NCBI GenBank assembly: GCA_963662155.1 | Contig: OY759263.1 | Span: 31,349,023-31,413,022 of the forward strand | Source of the DNA: Lamellibrachia columna | Taxonomy: Eukaryota > Annelida > Polychaeta > Sabellida > Siboglinidae | Length of the DNA stretch: 64,000 nt | Direction: 5' to 3' | Shown here: piece by piece, positions 15,075 to 26,800 of the stretch | How the letters are laid out: each line of letters opens with the position of its first letter | How positions within the stretch are numbered: position 1 is the stretch's first letter | Notes under the pieces: generated by a model | What the model saw: the letters and a program-made list of their open reading frames with translations, nothing else | Told to the model about the DNA's origin: nothing | Databases searched by the model: none | Program-made: the position numbers and the translations under genes

Positions 15075-15600
15075 TGCCCCTAAATTCCTAAAAGCGAGGT
15101 CATGCTTAACGAATATGTTTATGTTTTTTAGACGAATTCACTAAGTGGATAGACAAGGGATCACCAGTAGATATTATGTACTGAGAGGTCTTAGTTATGA
15201 AGAATGCCTAAGAGAGTGTGGTTTAACAACCCGAGAGATACGATGTTAAGAGGAATTCAAATTGAAGTTTTTTAAGATAATGAATGGGTATGAAAATATT
15301 AATAGAAATATTTGTTCTCACTCAAGAAAGTTTGTGACATTAGTAAAGGATAAGTGTAGATTGGATATCAGGAAGTATGTGTTCTCACAGAGGACATTAA
15401 ATGAATGGAAGAAATATCTACAGATTGTATAAATGCTAACAGTGCGAATATGTTTAAAAGCAAGGTTGACACATATCACAGGAAGGCGGGATACTGATAG
15501 ATGAAACATTTTTGGACTCGAAAAGCCAATGGTTTCCTTGTCCACTTACCACCTGGGCCTTTGTCTTGGATGGTAATCGTGTAAAATCATGTAAAATCAC
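15075..15600 (+). mobile_element. CR1-type LINE fragment with internal deletion
   Basis: Plus-strand sequence follows the 36-kb CR1 family in two blocks. One is the RT palm part (AAAGCGAGGTCATGCTTAAC, then a translation like EFTKWIDKGSPVDIMY). It is joined directly to the C-terminal block beginning RGLSYEECLRECGLTT. About 240 codons in between are missing. The 3' untranslated part (agccaatggtttccttgtcc) and a repeated gtaaaatcat tail end the copy. Stops and frameshifts mark it as dead. Confidence 0.85.
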
Positions 15601-15760
15601 ACCAGACATGGGTTAATTTCAATTGTTAATTGAATTAACTAATTTAAGTTAATTTAATGAACTAACAACAAAGACTAACTTAATTTAATTAATTCACTTT
15701 ACCAAAAAGGGTTAATTCAATTGACAAATTCCCAATTAAATTTCAATTAAAATAAAATTT
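15600..15760. repeat. Low-complexity TTAATT-rich sequence
   Basis: A run of ttaattgaattaactaattt variants, directly after the CR1 fragment tail. Confidence 0.7.
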
Positions 15761-15943
15761 GGAATAGAGGGTATTTTGATCTTCCATGTCACCCAGTGCT
15801 GTTTCCAGTAGGCCTGCATTCACTAGTCACAGAGATCATGTTCAGACATGTGTGAATGGGAGACAATGTCAATTAAGTTGGGCTGTAGCCATAGAGTTAC
15901 ATCATTAATCAGCCCCATATAAATTTTGTTGTTGAGTCAGGTG

Positions 15944-15996
15944 GTGGGCTGAAACGACTATTCTTAGAATTCTGCTGCTTAGACTTCCCCTACTAG
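15944..15996. mobile_element. Solo terminus of the 12-kb inverted-repeat element
   Basis: Contains ctattcttagaattctgctg, then cttagacttcccctactag. This matches the right terminus of the 11,931-12,930 element and, inverted, its left terminus including the ctactag end. Only about 50 bp is present. Confidence 0.55.
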
Positions 15997-16060
15997 GGTG
16001 GGCCAAATTGACCATAGCTGAATTCAGTAGCTCCATGGTTTTTACTAACAGGTGTTCTAC

Positions 16061-16733
16061 TTAACCCATTAGACCCCACAACGGCCACGGCCGGCCGTTC
16101 CAGGACTGCACAGAGCGGCCGCCGGCCACATATAGGACCCTCTATTCAAAAAATCCTGGCGAATAACTACTGAACTAAACGCTACCAAATTTTGCCACAC
16201 CCATGCGGATACATTTTGCAACAACAACAGCTCGTTACGTACATGTGTTTCCCTTTCTGAAATCTTGATTTTCATCAGTTTTGTTCACGCTATCTCAGGA
16301 AATTTTTATTTCTATATTTGTCATGATAAATATGGTGTAACCTGAAAAATAACCGTCAGAATTTGATAATGTTTTCAGTGGTGCAAAGCTAACACATATA
16401 GCTACATTTTCTTCGCTGAGCTGCATATGGTTATAGCATGGGATCATTGTCAAATGTCAGTGGCAAATTTCAATGTTTTAACAAATGTACTATGTTGTCT
16501 TTGCAAATTGTGATCAAATGTCAACATTTTATTAACATATCCTATTTCTATGTATACATGCATATGGAGAAATTACCACTCTTCAAAATAAACACAACTT
16601 GTAATTGTCAATATTGAATAGTTTTTTATCTACAGATTTTTGAACACAAGGAGGTAAAATCGCTCGAAATTTGCCAGAAATCCTGGGAATATGGTGGCAT
16701 GTTTTAATAAAATCCTGGGGCCTAATGGGTTAA
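16061..16733. mobile_element. piggyBac-type non-autonomous element
   Basis: The segment is bounded by TTAA on both sides. Inside it begins CCCATTAGACCCC and ends GGGGCCTAATGGG, so the inverted ends match at 12 of 13 positions. A TTAA target duplication with ends beginning CCC is the hallmark of the piggyBac superfamily. The length, 673 bp including both TTAAs, and the lack of a transposase ORF make it a MITE. The minus-strand ORF at 16,069-16,275 is inside it and not a gene. Confidence 0.8.
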
Positions 16734-16751
16734 CTTATGTATGTGGCTCTA

Positions 16752-17205
16752 GGGGTAAGACCACAGTTGACCTTCCTGTTTATTGTTTCACATGAATGTA
16801 GGGCGTATTAAATTGCGATATGTGAATTTAAAGAATTCATATGATGTGACGTAAGTGCAATTGAGCAGGCATATTCACAGGTTTGTTTGTAGAAGCTATT
16901 GGCTGTGAAATGGTGCATTTTTTTGAGAGTTTAAAAGGCGGAGGGATTTATGGGAATTTTTCTGCTATGGGCGACGTGGGCGCATGAATACAAGGCTATT
17001 TTTGTCAAAATTGATGGGCATCGCACGTCGGGGCGTTTTAAAAGAGCTGGAGGTATGTGATTTTGATAAAACTTGGTCAGCATGTCAATGAGATGATGGC
17101 AGATGCTGTGAAAAAGTTTCAGAATTTTTAGTGGTCACGTTTTCTTATAATCTAACAAAACGTTAACATGGCCACCAATGCAATTTTCAACTGTGGTCTG
17201 ACTCC
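16752..17205. mobile_element. 454-bp MITE, copy 1
   Basis: Begins GGGGTAAGACCACAGTTGA and ends with the near reverse complement (TCAACTGTGGTCTGACTCC), 17 of 19 positions matching. It is almost identical to copy 2 at 18,838-19,291; I counted two substitutions. No ORF of note. Confidence 0.85.
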
Positions 17206-18837
17206 AAATAGACGGAAGTCGGGGTCACAAACACGGTTATAAAATGTTGATATGCTTATGTTTTGGTCGTTGTTATTAGCTTAATTGTGGATATTACACG
17301 TAATTTGGATGAAATTATTAGTTTGTTATAAAAAAATTCTTATAATTTTTATAATTTGCAATTATGATAATATAATTAGGGCTCATATTTTGGAAAATAA
17401 ATAAATAAATAAAAACGGTTGCTAACCTGTCCCATGTTGTGTGTGTTTGACTTAGACAATTGTCGGTGTCAGACTGGATAATATTATATTATTATATGTA
17501 TGTTATAGATTCCATCTAGTGAACAAGATCATTACTGGTTAAACGCCGCTACTATTTAAACTGTTTAACAGTCTCCCTTAGGAGGTGTCTTATAACCGAT
17601 CTACTAAATATAAAACATGTCAAATAAATGTACATTTAAGTTTTGTACTATAACGTTTGATGTGCACGAGCTGATATATTGCGCAAGTTGATGTTTAATA
17701 TGATATTTCATTGCTAATAAATACAATTTGTTTATTTTTCATATGCTAAAATAGCATTATAGAACTTGTAGTAAGCTAAAAGTGTACAATAAGCAATTTT
17801 TAATATCAACAATAACTGTTGCCTTTCCAAAATGTCTGCTCACCACATATCAATACCAATTTCATGTTGTGTGCAGTACTTTGCAACCCTAACCGTAGCT
17901 AACCCCATCTTTAGCTAACCACATGCCTGGCTAACCCCATCTCTAGCTAACCCCATCCCTAGCTAACCATAACTCTGAAGTGGTTAACATAAGATATAAT
18001 CATTCCCATAGGCACAGGTTGATAGGAAAAGGGAACAGTTTGCTTGGATAAGGCAGACAGCAGTAGCAATCACGAACATCATGATACAGATCGGATGCCA
18101 AAATGGAAAGTTTGCGAAAATGAGGGGGTATGACATAAGTATGTGACGGAACAGGTAACCATTTTGGACTAGAGCGATCATTGGTGATATTTGTCTTGTG
18201 GCCCAGTGCGTTAGCAACATTGTGTAACAAATTTGGACAGAATAGTTGTATTTTGGTTGTGTCACACCCACTGGAAGCACTGCGTAGATCAGCATTTTCA
18301 AATCTGGCCGCGACTGGCATCTGGTCATGTGATACCCTTTTATGGTGGCATATCGAAATCAAGCCGTTCGCCTTGTATCTTATCAACTAGAAGTATGAAA
18401 GCAGTCACATAAACAATAAAATTGGACAAACCTGAATCATTTGAATTTACCCTAAATCCTGTTAAATGTGAAAAATGTCCAATTTTCTTACAAAGTTATG
18501 CCACGTTTGGTTTAAAATCAAGCAATTATATGAATAATAATTTAAAAATAAACTCATTAGTATATTCAAAGGGACAGTAAGCAGGCTTCATTGGTTCGCA
18601 GTGCTATGTAAATCTAGTGTACATGATCTATGATTTATCAAGTGTCAAAATCGACCTATAATTAAATTATGTGACTGGTTTTCAGCTAATAATATGGACA
18701 AAGCATTGTTTAGACTTGGCTGTCAAACAAATAATAATGACTTGACAAGTAGGAGTGTTCCATAATGTGTACATATACACTGTGCCGCAACTTGATATAA
18801 AATTTTACACTTTCTGAAACAAACAAATTCCCTATTT
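17206..18837. other. Segment between two MITE copies, including a short tandem repeat
   Basis: 1.6 kb bounded by the two near-identical MITE copies. At 17,885-17,975 agctaaccccatc-like words repeat about five times. ORFs on both strands near 18,000-18,390 overlap each other, show no known domain and are not supported as genes. The segment starts AAATAG and ends CTATTT. Confidence 0.6.
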
Positions 18838-19291
18838 GGGGTAAGACCACAGTTGACCTTCCTGTTTATTGTTTCACACGAATGTAGGGCGTATTAAATT
18901 GCGATATGTGAATTTAAAGAATTCATATGATGTGACGTAAGTGCAATTGAGCAGGCATATTCACAGGTTTGTTTGTAGAAGCTATTGGCTGTGAAATGGT
19001 GCATTTTTTTGAGAGTTTAAAAGGCGGAGGGATTTATGGGAATTTTTCTGCTATGGGCGACGTGGGCGCATGAATACAAGGCTATTTTTGTCAAAATTGA
19101 TGGGCATCGCACGTTGGGGCGTTTTAAAAGAGCTGGAGGTATGTGATTTTGATAAAACTTGGTCAGCATGTCAATGAGATGATGGCAGATGCTGTGAAAA
19201 AGTTTCAGAATTTTTAGTGGTCACGTTTTCTTATAATCTAACAAAACGTTAACATGGCCACCAATGCAATTTTCAACTGTGGTCTGACTCC
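18838..19291. mobile_element. 454-bp MITE, copy 2
   Basis: Same length, orientation and ends as copy 1, differing at about two positions. The near-identity indicates a recent event, either transposition or segmental duplication. Confidence 0.85.
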
Positions 19292-20395
19292 TCTAGCACT
19301 AGTGGTCATTCAGACAGGTATGAATTGGAAGCAAGGCCTATGCCTAGACAATAGAATGTCCACTGGCTGTGGGTCAATCTCTATGGTAAATATTTACAGT
19401 TCACTTGTACATAACAGAAAAAGGTAATATATCTTTGTGTGTGAGCTTAAATATTATAATTTTAGGTTCTCAACTTGATTCAAAAACAAACCATATGTGT
19501 AATGTGTACGAATGGAATACTGTATATACTAAGTGAACCCTAGACACTGATCCATGTCATGGCTAAAAAGCATGATTTACATCATTTTGTTACAAAGAAT
19601 GCCCAGTTCTGCAGCATGGAAAGGTTGTCACATAGCACTTGCCATGCCAGACTCTTTGCTGTGTCTATGGTTATTGCTTTGCCAGTGGCAGATGTTTTAA
19701 TTCACAAACTGAGCAGATTGCTCTATTGAGTAGATTAGTTACTGCGAAGTATTTAGTGTTTCGCAATGCACATCTGTTATATTTCTATCTTTTCAACAAA
19801 GGCACTCAAGCATATTGTTTAGCCTAATCTATATTCACTGTGTGGGTGCAAGTCACGACCCAGCATGTCTGTAAGATTAACCCATCTGTAGAGGTCGCCA
19901 AGTGCATTCATATGCATATGCACCATGAAACCAATGCACCAGTTACAAGTCAGTAATTACATGCTGGTGTTAATTATATAATCATGTTTTGATGGGGTCC
20001 AGGTTTATGACCTCAATACAGTACTCAATAGCTAGGTTCATGAGAACATCCCAGCATCTCAAACCAACTGCCAGGTGGTTGTTGCAGTTATCAGCTTGGA
20101 CTTGTCAGATAACACAAGATAACACAAGATAACACGAGCATTGTACTCATGAATGCTGCACATGTCTGATAGTATCATGCATGTGATGACGTGATGTCTT
20201 GTCAAATCATAGAACATCCACTATTTTACCTGTCTCCAGCCTATCACCCATTCTTACACAGTAAAGTAAAAAGGGGAACCACAAAAAGACCGTCATTGAC
20301 AAAAAAGTACAGCAAATTTAAGATAACAACACAAGCTGACATTTAACATGCAAGTTATGTAATACTTCAGTGTGCCTATGATGGTACCTCAAAGG
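19292..20395. other. Intergenic sequence without recognised features
   Basis: No gene or repeat family recognised. A threefold ataacaca(a/c)g word occurs at 20,108-20,140. Confidence 0.45.
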
Positions 20396-20560
20396 GGTCA
20401 CTCACGGAATATCTAACATTAAAAGTGTTTGATATGCTGAATATTGAATAGTGTTCAGAAACTCAAGGGGGTCACTCACAGAATATCTAATATTAAAAGT
20501 ATCCGATATGCTGAATACTATTCAGAAAATTTTAATATTAGATATTTCACGAGTCACCCC
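20396..20560. repeat. Short direct plus inverted repeat
   Basis: A block containing tcactcac(g/a)gaatatctaa and gatatgctgaata occurs at 20,398 and again at 20,469. It is followed by an inverted copy (attcagaaaattttaatatt, agatatttc, gagtcacccc). The arrangement could fold into a long hairpin. It is probably a MITE remnant. Confidence 0.6.
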
Positions 20561-21364
20561 TTCAGTTACGAATTTGTAAGTTTTTCAAGACAACGGGCCC
20601 TGATGTGTTGCCTGGTCCAGTCTGCTGGGGGCCATTACAGTCTGCTGGGGGCCATCAAGTTGTCCATTCGTTTCTCCTAGAAACTGGTTATGAATTGGAG
20701 GGGTTGACTCAACTTATTGTACAGCAGCTGTCATGCGAATTGATGTGAATTTCCTGCTTCAACTGTGTGTGTGAGTGTGTGTGTGTACGTGTCACATTCC
20801 ATCTGGCAATTTTACATGGACAAAGGTGTCTATGTATGGTGGGTGCCAGTCCTGCTGACAGACAGACAGAAACCTGTCTTGTCTGGTTTCTAAGTTGTCT
20901 TCACTGTCTGCAAAACTTAGTACAGCATAAACAAGTAATGGTTCAGTGACCCTTCTCTTCACACAAGTTCATGACAAGTAAATAGAGTTCATGACCCTCT
21001 GTCAACTGGTAATTATGAGTTGCCAACCGGGACCCCTTTTAACTTTCAAGTTCTCCACTGGTACAGGTAGTAGTTACAAGCGAGATACAAGAATCTTCTT
21101 GTCTGCCTTTGTTTACTCTCCATTGCCCAAGTTCACTCCTGAAGCTGCATTAAAGATTGTCTATACATAGTGCTAGACTTGTGTAAAGGAATTGCTTTTG
21201 TGCAGTGGTTGCAGCATGCCTGAATACGAAGTTGAGATAGTGTTGGAAGGAATAGATCTACCGGCTAGGGACTGTGTTTTGATTAGACCTTTAGTATCTT
21301 ATAATGTGCTATGTAAGAACATGCCTTTTACTGTATAAACAGAGACAGCTCTGGAGAGTGAAAT
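20561..21364. other. Intergenic sequence without recognised features
   Basis: Contains two adjacent copies of cagtctgctgggggccat at 20,618-20,655 and a short GT run near 20,770. No gene recognised. Confidence 0.45.
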
Positions 21365-21369
21365 AACAT

Positions 21370-21460
21370 CAGGGTCTCAGTGTGGCCATTACTTGAACCC
21401 AGGGTCTCTGACTTGTGACAGAGTTGCTCTAACAATTGCATAACAGCTATTAGCTGAAGT
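21370..21460 (-). mobile_element. tRNA-like SINE head
   Basis: The minus strand reads TAGCTGTTATGCAATTGTTAGAGC (A-box region) and later CCTGGGTTCAAGTAATGG (B box GGTTCAAGT). Spacing is tRNA-like but the stems do not close into a functional cloverleaf. Its tail differs from the 7.4-kb SINE family. Confidence 0.5.
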
Positions 21461-21845
21461 GTAAAGCATTTTGAGCGGTCCTACGGACTGGATAAATTCC
21501 TTTTTAGCAGTTTCATAGAGTTACATAATTAATCATCCCCCTATAAACTAAAGTGTGTTCTATTTATGTCTGTAAGCAGTCCTTGGCACAGTAACATGCT
21601 GTGTCTCCTGCCTCCTGATGTGCAGCTATACTGACTGACTGACAGATCTGGCATGTCAGCCTTGTTTATATTTGTTGACAATAACTAGTGTTTGAGTCCA
21701 TGCATTACTCTGGTGTTGCTGCCAACTTCAATCAATCAAATAATTTAACATCACAGCCTGGCTGACTTATAACTTGGATGTTATACACCAAACAGCCCTA
21801 CCTAGGGCTAGCAGTAGTGGTTTATGTAGTAGTGGTTTATTTTTA

Positions 21846-22015
21846 GAGTTTGTAGCATAGATACCAGGTAGAAGAGACCAATGCTTTTAGCGTCTTGTCT
21901 GAAGGACACAGGCAAAGTGGGGTGAATGAAGTTGCCCACGTTCCGAAACAACAGATCTTTTGATTGACAGTCTAGTGTTGTAATGCTGAGCTACTACACC
22001 CTAATATGACTCAGT
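21846..22015 (-). mobile_element. tRNA-derived SINE
   Basis: The minus strand gives GGGTGTAGTAGCTCAGCATT as the A-box region. A body follows with TGCCTGTGTCCTTCAGACAA, then AAGCATTGG and CTTCTACCTGGT. The body matches the plus-strand SINE at 29,884-30,035 (tgtgtccttcagaggaagca, cccttctacctggtgtc). It sits about 180 bp upstream of the TDRD7-like start codon. Confidence 0.65.
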
Positions 22016-22195
22016 CATCTGCTGGCAGCTGATATGATTAAAACGTAATGAAATGGGCCTGTTGTTACGACCCTGGCAAAGCACACTGGCTTGTAAAATT
22101 TACGTTTACATAGTTTTCACATTAGGGTTACTTCATCGGACGGTCAATACCGTCCATGATGTGCTACATCTTTGTGATTGTGTGTTTTGTAGAAG

Positions 22196-23809
22196 ATGGA
22201 TGCAGAAAAAGTGAAGCCACTTCTACGAGCGGTCGTACAGAGCAACAAGGGAGGCGTGTCCGCTCACCGATTCAATGGTAGGGTAGCGACTCCAAGATAA
22301 CACTGCTCTATTATTAATGAGGCACGGTAGATACTAGACAAAACAAAGGTTTCTACTCCCCAAAGATAGCTCCCCCCACACCCGAACTGAATCCTACCTC
22401 CATATTTTCAAGGTTTTTTCACAGCATGTCGCCTTATTTGTTTCTAAAAAATGTCATAATGTTCATGATGTAATGCTTAACGATTCTGCGTTGTTGCGAC
22501 TCTTAGCTCGGGTTCCCAGGGGTTTAGGTGCTATGGAAGTTTATTATTATAATTGTCTTGTAGCTCCAGGCTTGCGTTCTATTATTTAGCCCCCCCCCTT
22601 AGTGCATCCCACCACAAAAATTACCCACTTGAAAAACTGTACGTTATATTTGTTTACAGTTCAGTTTGTCTTTATTTTAGTAACTGTTGTTCATATGCTA
22701 ACCAAAGCTTTGTGCTTTGCAGTGCCTTACATCTGTGCCATGCTATTTCATAAATAATAAAACATGTTGGAAGACCTAATTTGTTAAATTCTGTCTGTCT
22801 TTCTAATGTTTGAAATATGGCTGTAAGTGTACCCTTGTATTTTTATCCAGTACATGGTATTTATCAATAAAAAATTTAGTTTGTAGATGCAACTGTAGTT
22901 AAAACAATAAAAGTAGAATTTTTATTTACTGCTTAAATGTTGCTTCACTGAACATTCCTTGAAAGTGTTAAGCGAACATTTCTAGACATGTTCAGATATG
23001 TAATTTTTCATGTCCCCCTTTGCAGGTGAGTTTCGTGGCATCATGGGGGAAGACGTCCCCTTCAGGAAGTTGGGATTCCCCAGTCTCAATGCCTTCATTG
23101 AGACAATACCAGACACCATCAGAATAGGAAGGTTTGTGTTGCTCTGTTTAGATGGCTCGATTCCAGCTGTGCAGGTTATTGTTAAATGCTATCTGGTTTG
23201 GTCAAGATCAAGTTGTACATGCTCATTTGAATGTTTGTTGGAAAGGAACATGCTAAGAGAGAAAGACTGAAAGTTAATTGGGACTAGATTGTGACATTTT
23301 TCAGGCTAACATGTGTTCTCAAAAAACTTCAACATCTTAACTGATATGTTGTGTGATTCTGGTAGATATACATGGTGGACTTGTAAAATTTCATACTATT
23401 TAACAATAATGCAGCACTACGAGGCCAGACATTTTAGGAAGGTGTGTGGCAATGACTGAATACAGGTGTGTGTAGTTTGGTGGAAAAGAGCACCAATAGT
23501 TAGTATATTTGGCACAATCTGTCCTCAGGTGAAAAAATTAGCAAGTAGGCAAACTCGTGAAAATTTTTTTGGCCAATTCACTGCTAGGTAGCTGGGAATT
23601 GTAGTGTAGATGTGCATGACTATGAGATGGAACTTAACGTGTGCTGAGATTGTGTTGTTGGATATCAATGACCCTGTCTTGTGTTCAGGAGCCCCGAGGG
23701 TGATTTGACATACTTTGCTGTGGCCGATGCATCAACTGCCCACATACAGCGCATGGTGGCAGCACAAAAGTCGAACAAAAGTCGAAAAATCCGCAGCAAA
23801 CCTGCAAAG
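22196..23809 (+). CDS. TDRD7: TDRD7-like exons 1-3: N-terminal LOTUS (OST-HTH) domain
   Basis: Exons 22196-22277, 23026-23131 and 23689-23809 encode residues 1-103. The domain runs from VKPLLRAVVQSNKGGVSAHR through EDVPFRKLGFPSLNAFIETI to SPEGDLTYFAVADAS. The words K-L-G-F, L-x-x-F-I-E-T-I-P-D and the final Y-F-A-V strand are diagnostic of the LOTUS winged-helix fold. Phases are 1, 2, then 0. A basic tail (KSNKSRKIRSKPAK) follows, suited to RNA contact. The intron after exon 3 is full of minisatellites. Confidence 0.9.
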
Positions 23810-26800
23810 GTACACATTTGTTGTGTCCCGTATTATCGTCAAAACACATAGCAAGGCTTTTGTATAATATGGTGACGCTTGTTTCTTTCAACCATATCCA
23901 CATTTTTATTGTCGACAACTTCCGTGTATGACTCCAATGTAACTTTCTTATTGTAGACTGAATCATCACGTGGCTCCAATGTCACTTATTGTAGACTGAA
24001 TCATCATGTGGCTCCAATGTCACTTTTGTATTGTAGATTGAACCATCACATAACTCCAGTGTCACTTATTGTAGACTGAATCATCGTGTGGCTCCAATGT
24101 CACTTTTGTATTGCAGACTGAATCATCATATGACTCCAATGTCACTTTCTTGTTGTAGACTGAACCACCACATGACTCCAGTGTCATTTTTTATTGTAGA
24201 CTGAACCATCACATGACTCCAATGTCACTTTCTCATTATCAGCTTAAACATGATTCTTTTTCTTGTAATATTGCAGAAACGCTAATTTGTTTCAAATGAA
24301 CAATAGGGTAGACTACATCTAGATTTCAAACAATGTATTGCAAATTTATTACATTTGCTGTTATGTGTAAGACATGTTTAAAAAAAATTTATTATGATGA
24401 TTAAAACACTTTGTATATTTGTAATTGTCACATTTCTAAAGTGTCCATTTTTTCTGTTGACTCAACTGTCACATTGCTAAAGTGTCATGTTTTCACTGTT
24501 AACTGTCACGTTGCTATAGTGCCACTTTTTTACTGTTAACTCGATTGTCACATTGCTGCAATGTCACTTTTTACTGTTGACTCAACTGTCACTTTTACTG
24601 TTAACTCAACTGTCACATTGCTACAGTGTCACGTTTTACTGTTAACTCAACTAACACATTGCTACAGTGTCACTTTTTACTGTTGACTCAAATGTTACAT
24701 TGCTATAGTGTCACTTTTTACTGTTAACTCAGCTGTCACATTGCTACAGTGTCACTTTTTACTGTTAACTCAATTAACACATTGCTACAGTGTTACTTTT
24801 TACTGTTGACTCAACTGTAACTTTTTACTGTTAATTCAACTGTCACATTGCTATAGTGCCACTTTTTTACTGTTAACTCAGCTGTCACATTGCTACAGTG
24901 TCACTTTTTATTGTTGACTCAACTGTCACCTTGCTATAATGTCACTTTGCATTATGTTGCAGGGGTATCTGAGGAAGCCAGCATATAAGGCATCATGGTC
25001 GACGCGTACAAATCCTGGAATGCGCGCCCCACAACGGCCACATGTGACGCGTAGCTTTGCTGGGGCTCGATCACCACAATATGGGCATCCATCACACGCG
25101 ATACGGAGTTCCACTGCACACCTGTCACACAACATACAGGCAACTAGTAGCTACCTGGCCAGGCCGCGCCCATCACAGAACATTCCATCGCAGTTTCTAC
25201 ATGGCAATCTTACCGGGCCGCGCTCCTCACTGAACACTAAGTCGCAGTTTGTACATGGCAATCTTACCGGGCCACGCTCCTCACAGAACACTAAGTTGCA
25301 GTTTATGTGTAACAACCTTGCAGGGCCACGTCCGTCACAGAACACCCGTCCGCAGTCAGTGATTACGAGTCTCGATGGGCAGCTCCCGTCAAGGAATATA
25401 CAGAATGTTAAACCACATCCATCACAAGTCTTACAGTCGCATCCAGTGAGCAAAGACATTGCGCCGTGCCCAAAGCAGGAAGCTCGGTTAGAGTTTATGC
25501 GAAACTACGCTGCCCCTCACCCCCAACAAGAGTCGACGACGTGTTGTGCCGTGTCGCAGTGCCCGTCTGCTGTACAGACCAGCGAGAGCTCCTCAATGGT
25601 ATGCCAATTTGTCACTCATGTCAGCATTGTGATTCGACTTCTGTCATCAATCAGCCATCCTTCATGATTACAATCTTGTTTATTATATGTCATCAAGCCA
25701 TTTTATGTATTTCCGTTTGAGTATTTCTGGAGATTGTGTGGCTTTTTGTTGACAGCAGTTTCTAAAAACAAAATTAAATAACCCAAAACAGTTGGAAAGA
25801 TTGAAAATTAATGTCAACAAATTTTTCTCCTGAGTAGTTTCTATTGTTTTGCCTTCAGTCGTCATCATTAGAAAGAGCATTTAACCTGTTATCTTCATTG
25901 CGTTCATTTGTTTGCACCCAATGTAAGAGCTTTGCATGGCTTTCAAAGGAACCGCTTCCCGAGACAACGGAATCATCCCCTCCACCAGTGACACTACAAG
26001 GAAGGTTCCCCTTGGCACACATTACCCCACCGAGGGTAGGCCGGGCAACAGTGACAAAATCACGATTATTCAAAAGGGCGCTAGATCAGGCCACGACGGT
26101 GTGTGGCTTGTGTGTTTATTGTGGTAGTCGTGACGATGCACTGTTTGCTTTCATCTTGTTTTCTGTACGTGTCTCATGCTTTCGGTCGCTGGCATGGCGT
26201 GGTGGCACTCCTTGGTTTTATTACTATGCTTTCTGTGTATGCGCACTGCAAAGTCATCCAAATATCTGAAACTCCTGAGAAGTTTTTTTATTTACAGGTG
26301 CGCTTTTGAATTCGCGCGTAAAAAATTACTAAATAGATTGTAGTTACCATATAGCAGTAACAAAGTTGTGGTATGTGAAGATTTTTTCAAAAATAAATGG
26401 ATGTATTATTTTATTTACTTTACATGCCTGTTGGAATTCTCCAAATTTATGTGTTACTATTTAATCATTAAGTTATATTTTATCTGTTTAGTAGGAAATC
26501 ACAAACTCTGACTTGTGAACTTCAAACTCACAACATTTTCTTTAATATTTAAATATCGTCCAGTATTTTCTGTGGAATTGACAGCATATTTCTTGTGTTG
26601 CTATGGCAACAACTTTTTTCTTTTATTTGGTCCACTTTGCAATAAGTAATATTATAATGATTTATGCCCCATGCCATGCAACTGGCAGACCTCGTCTAAC
26701 ATTTCAATTGAATATACCTTTTTTGTAGTAATGCCTGCAGCACTTAAGGTTGACAAAATAGATAATTTTTCTTTAATTTCTTCAGTTATTCACTATCACC

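Noticed and set aside
18000..18390. Overlapping 114- and 128-codon minus ORFs and a plus ORF
   Set aside because: They overlap one another in different frames and strands. No domain, splice context or codon pattern supports any of them.
24939..25667. 242-codon ORF as a single-exon gene
   Set aside because: It is exon 4 of the TDRD7-like gene. Its ATG lies in the intron upstream of the acceptor and its end runs past the donor at 25,598.
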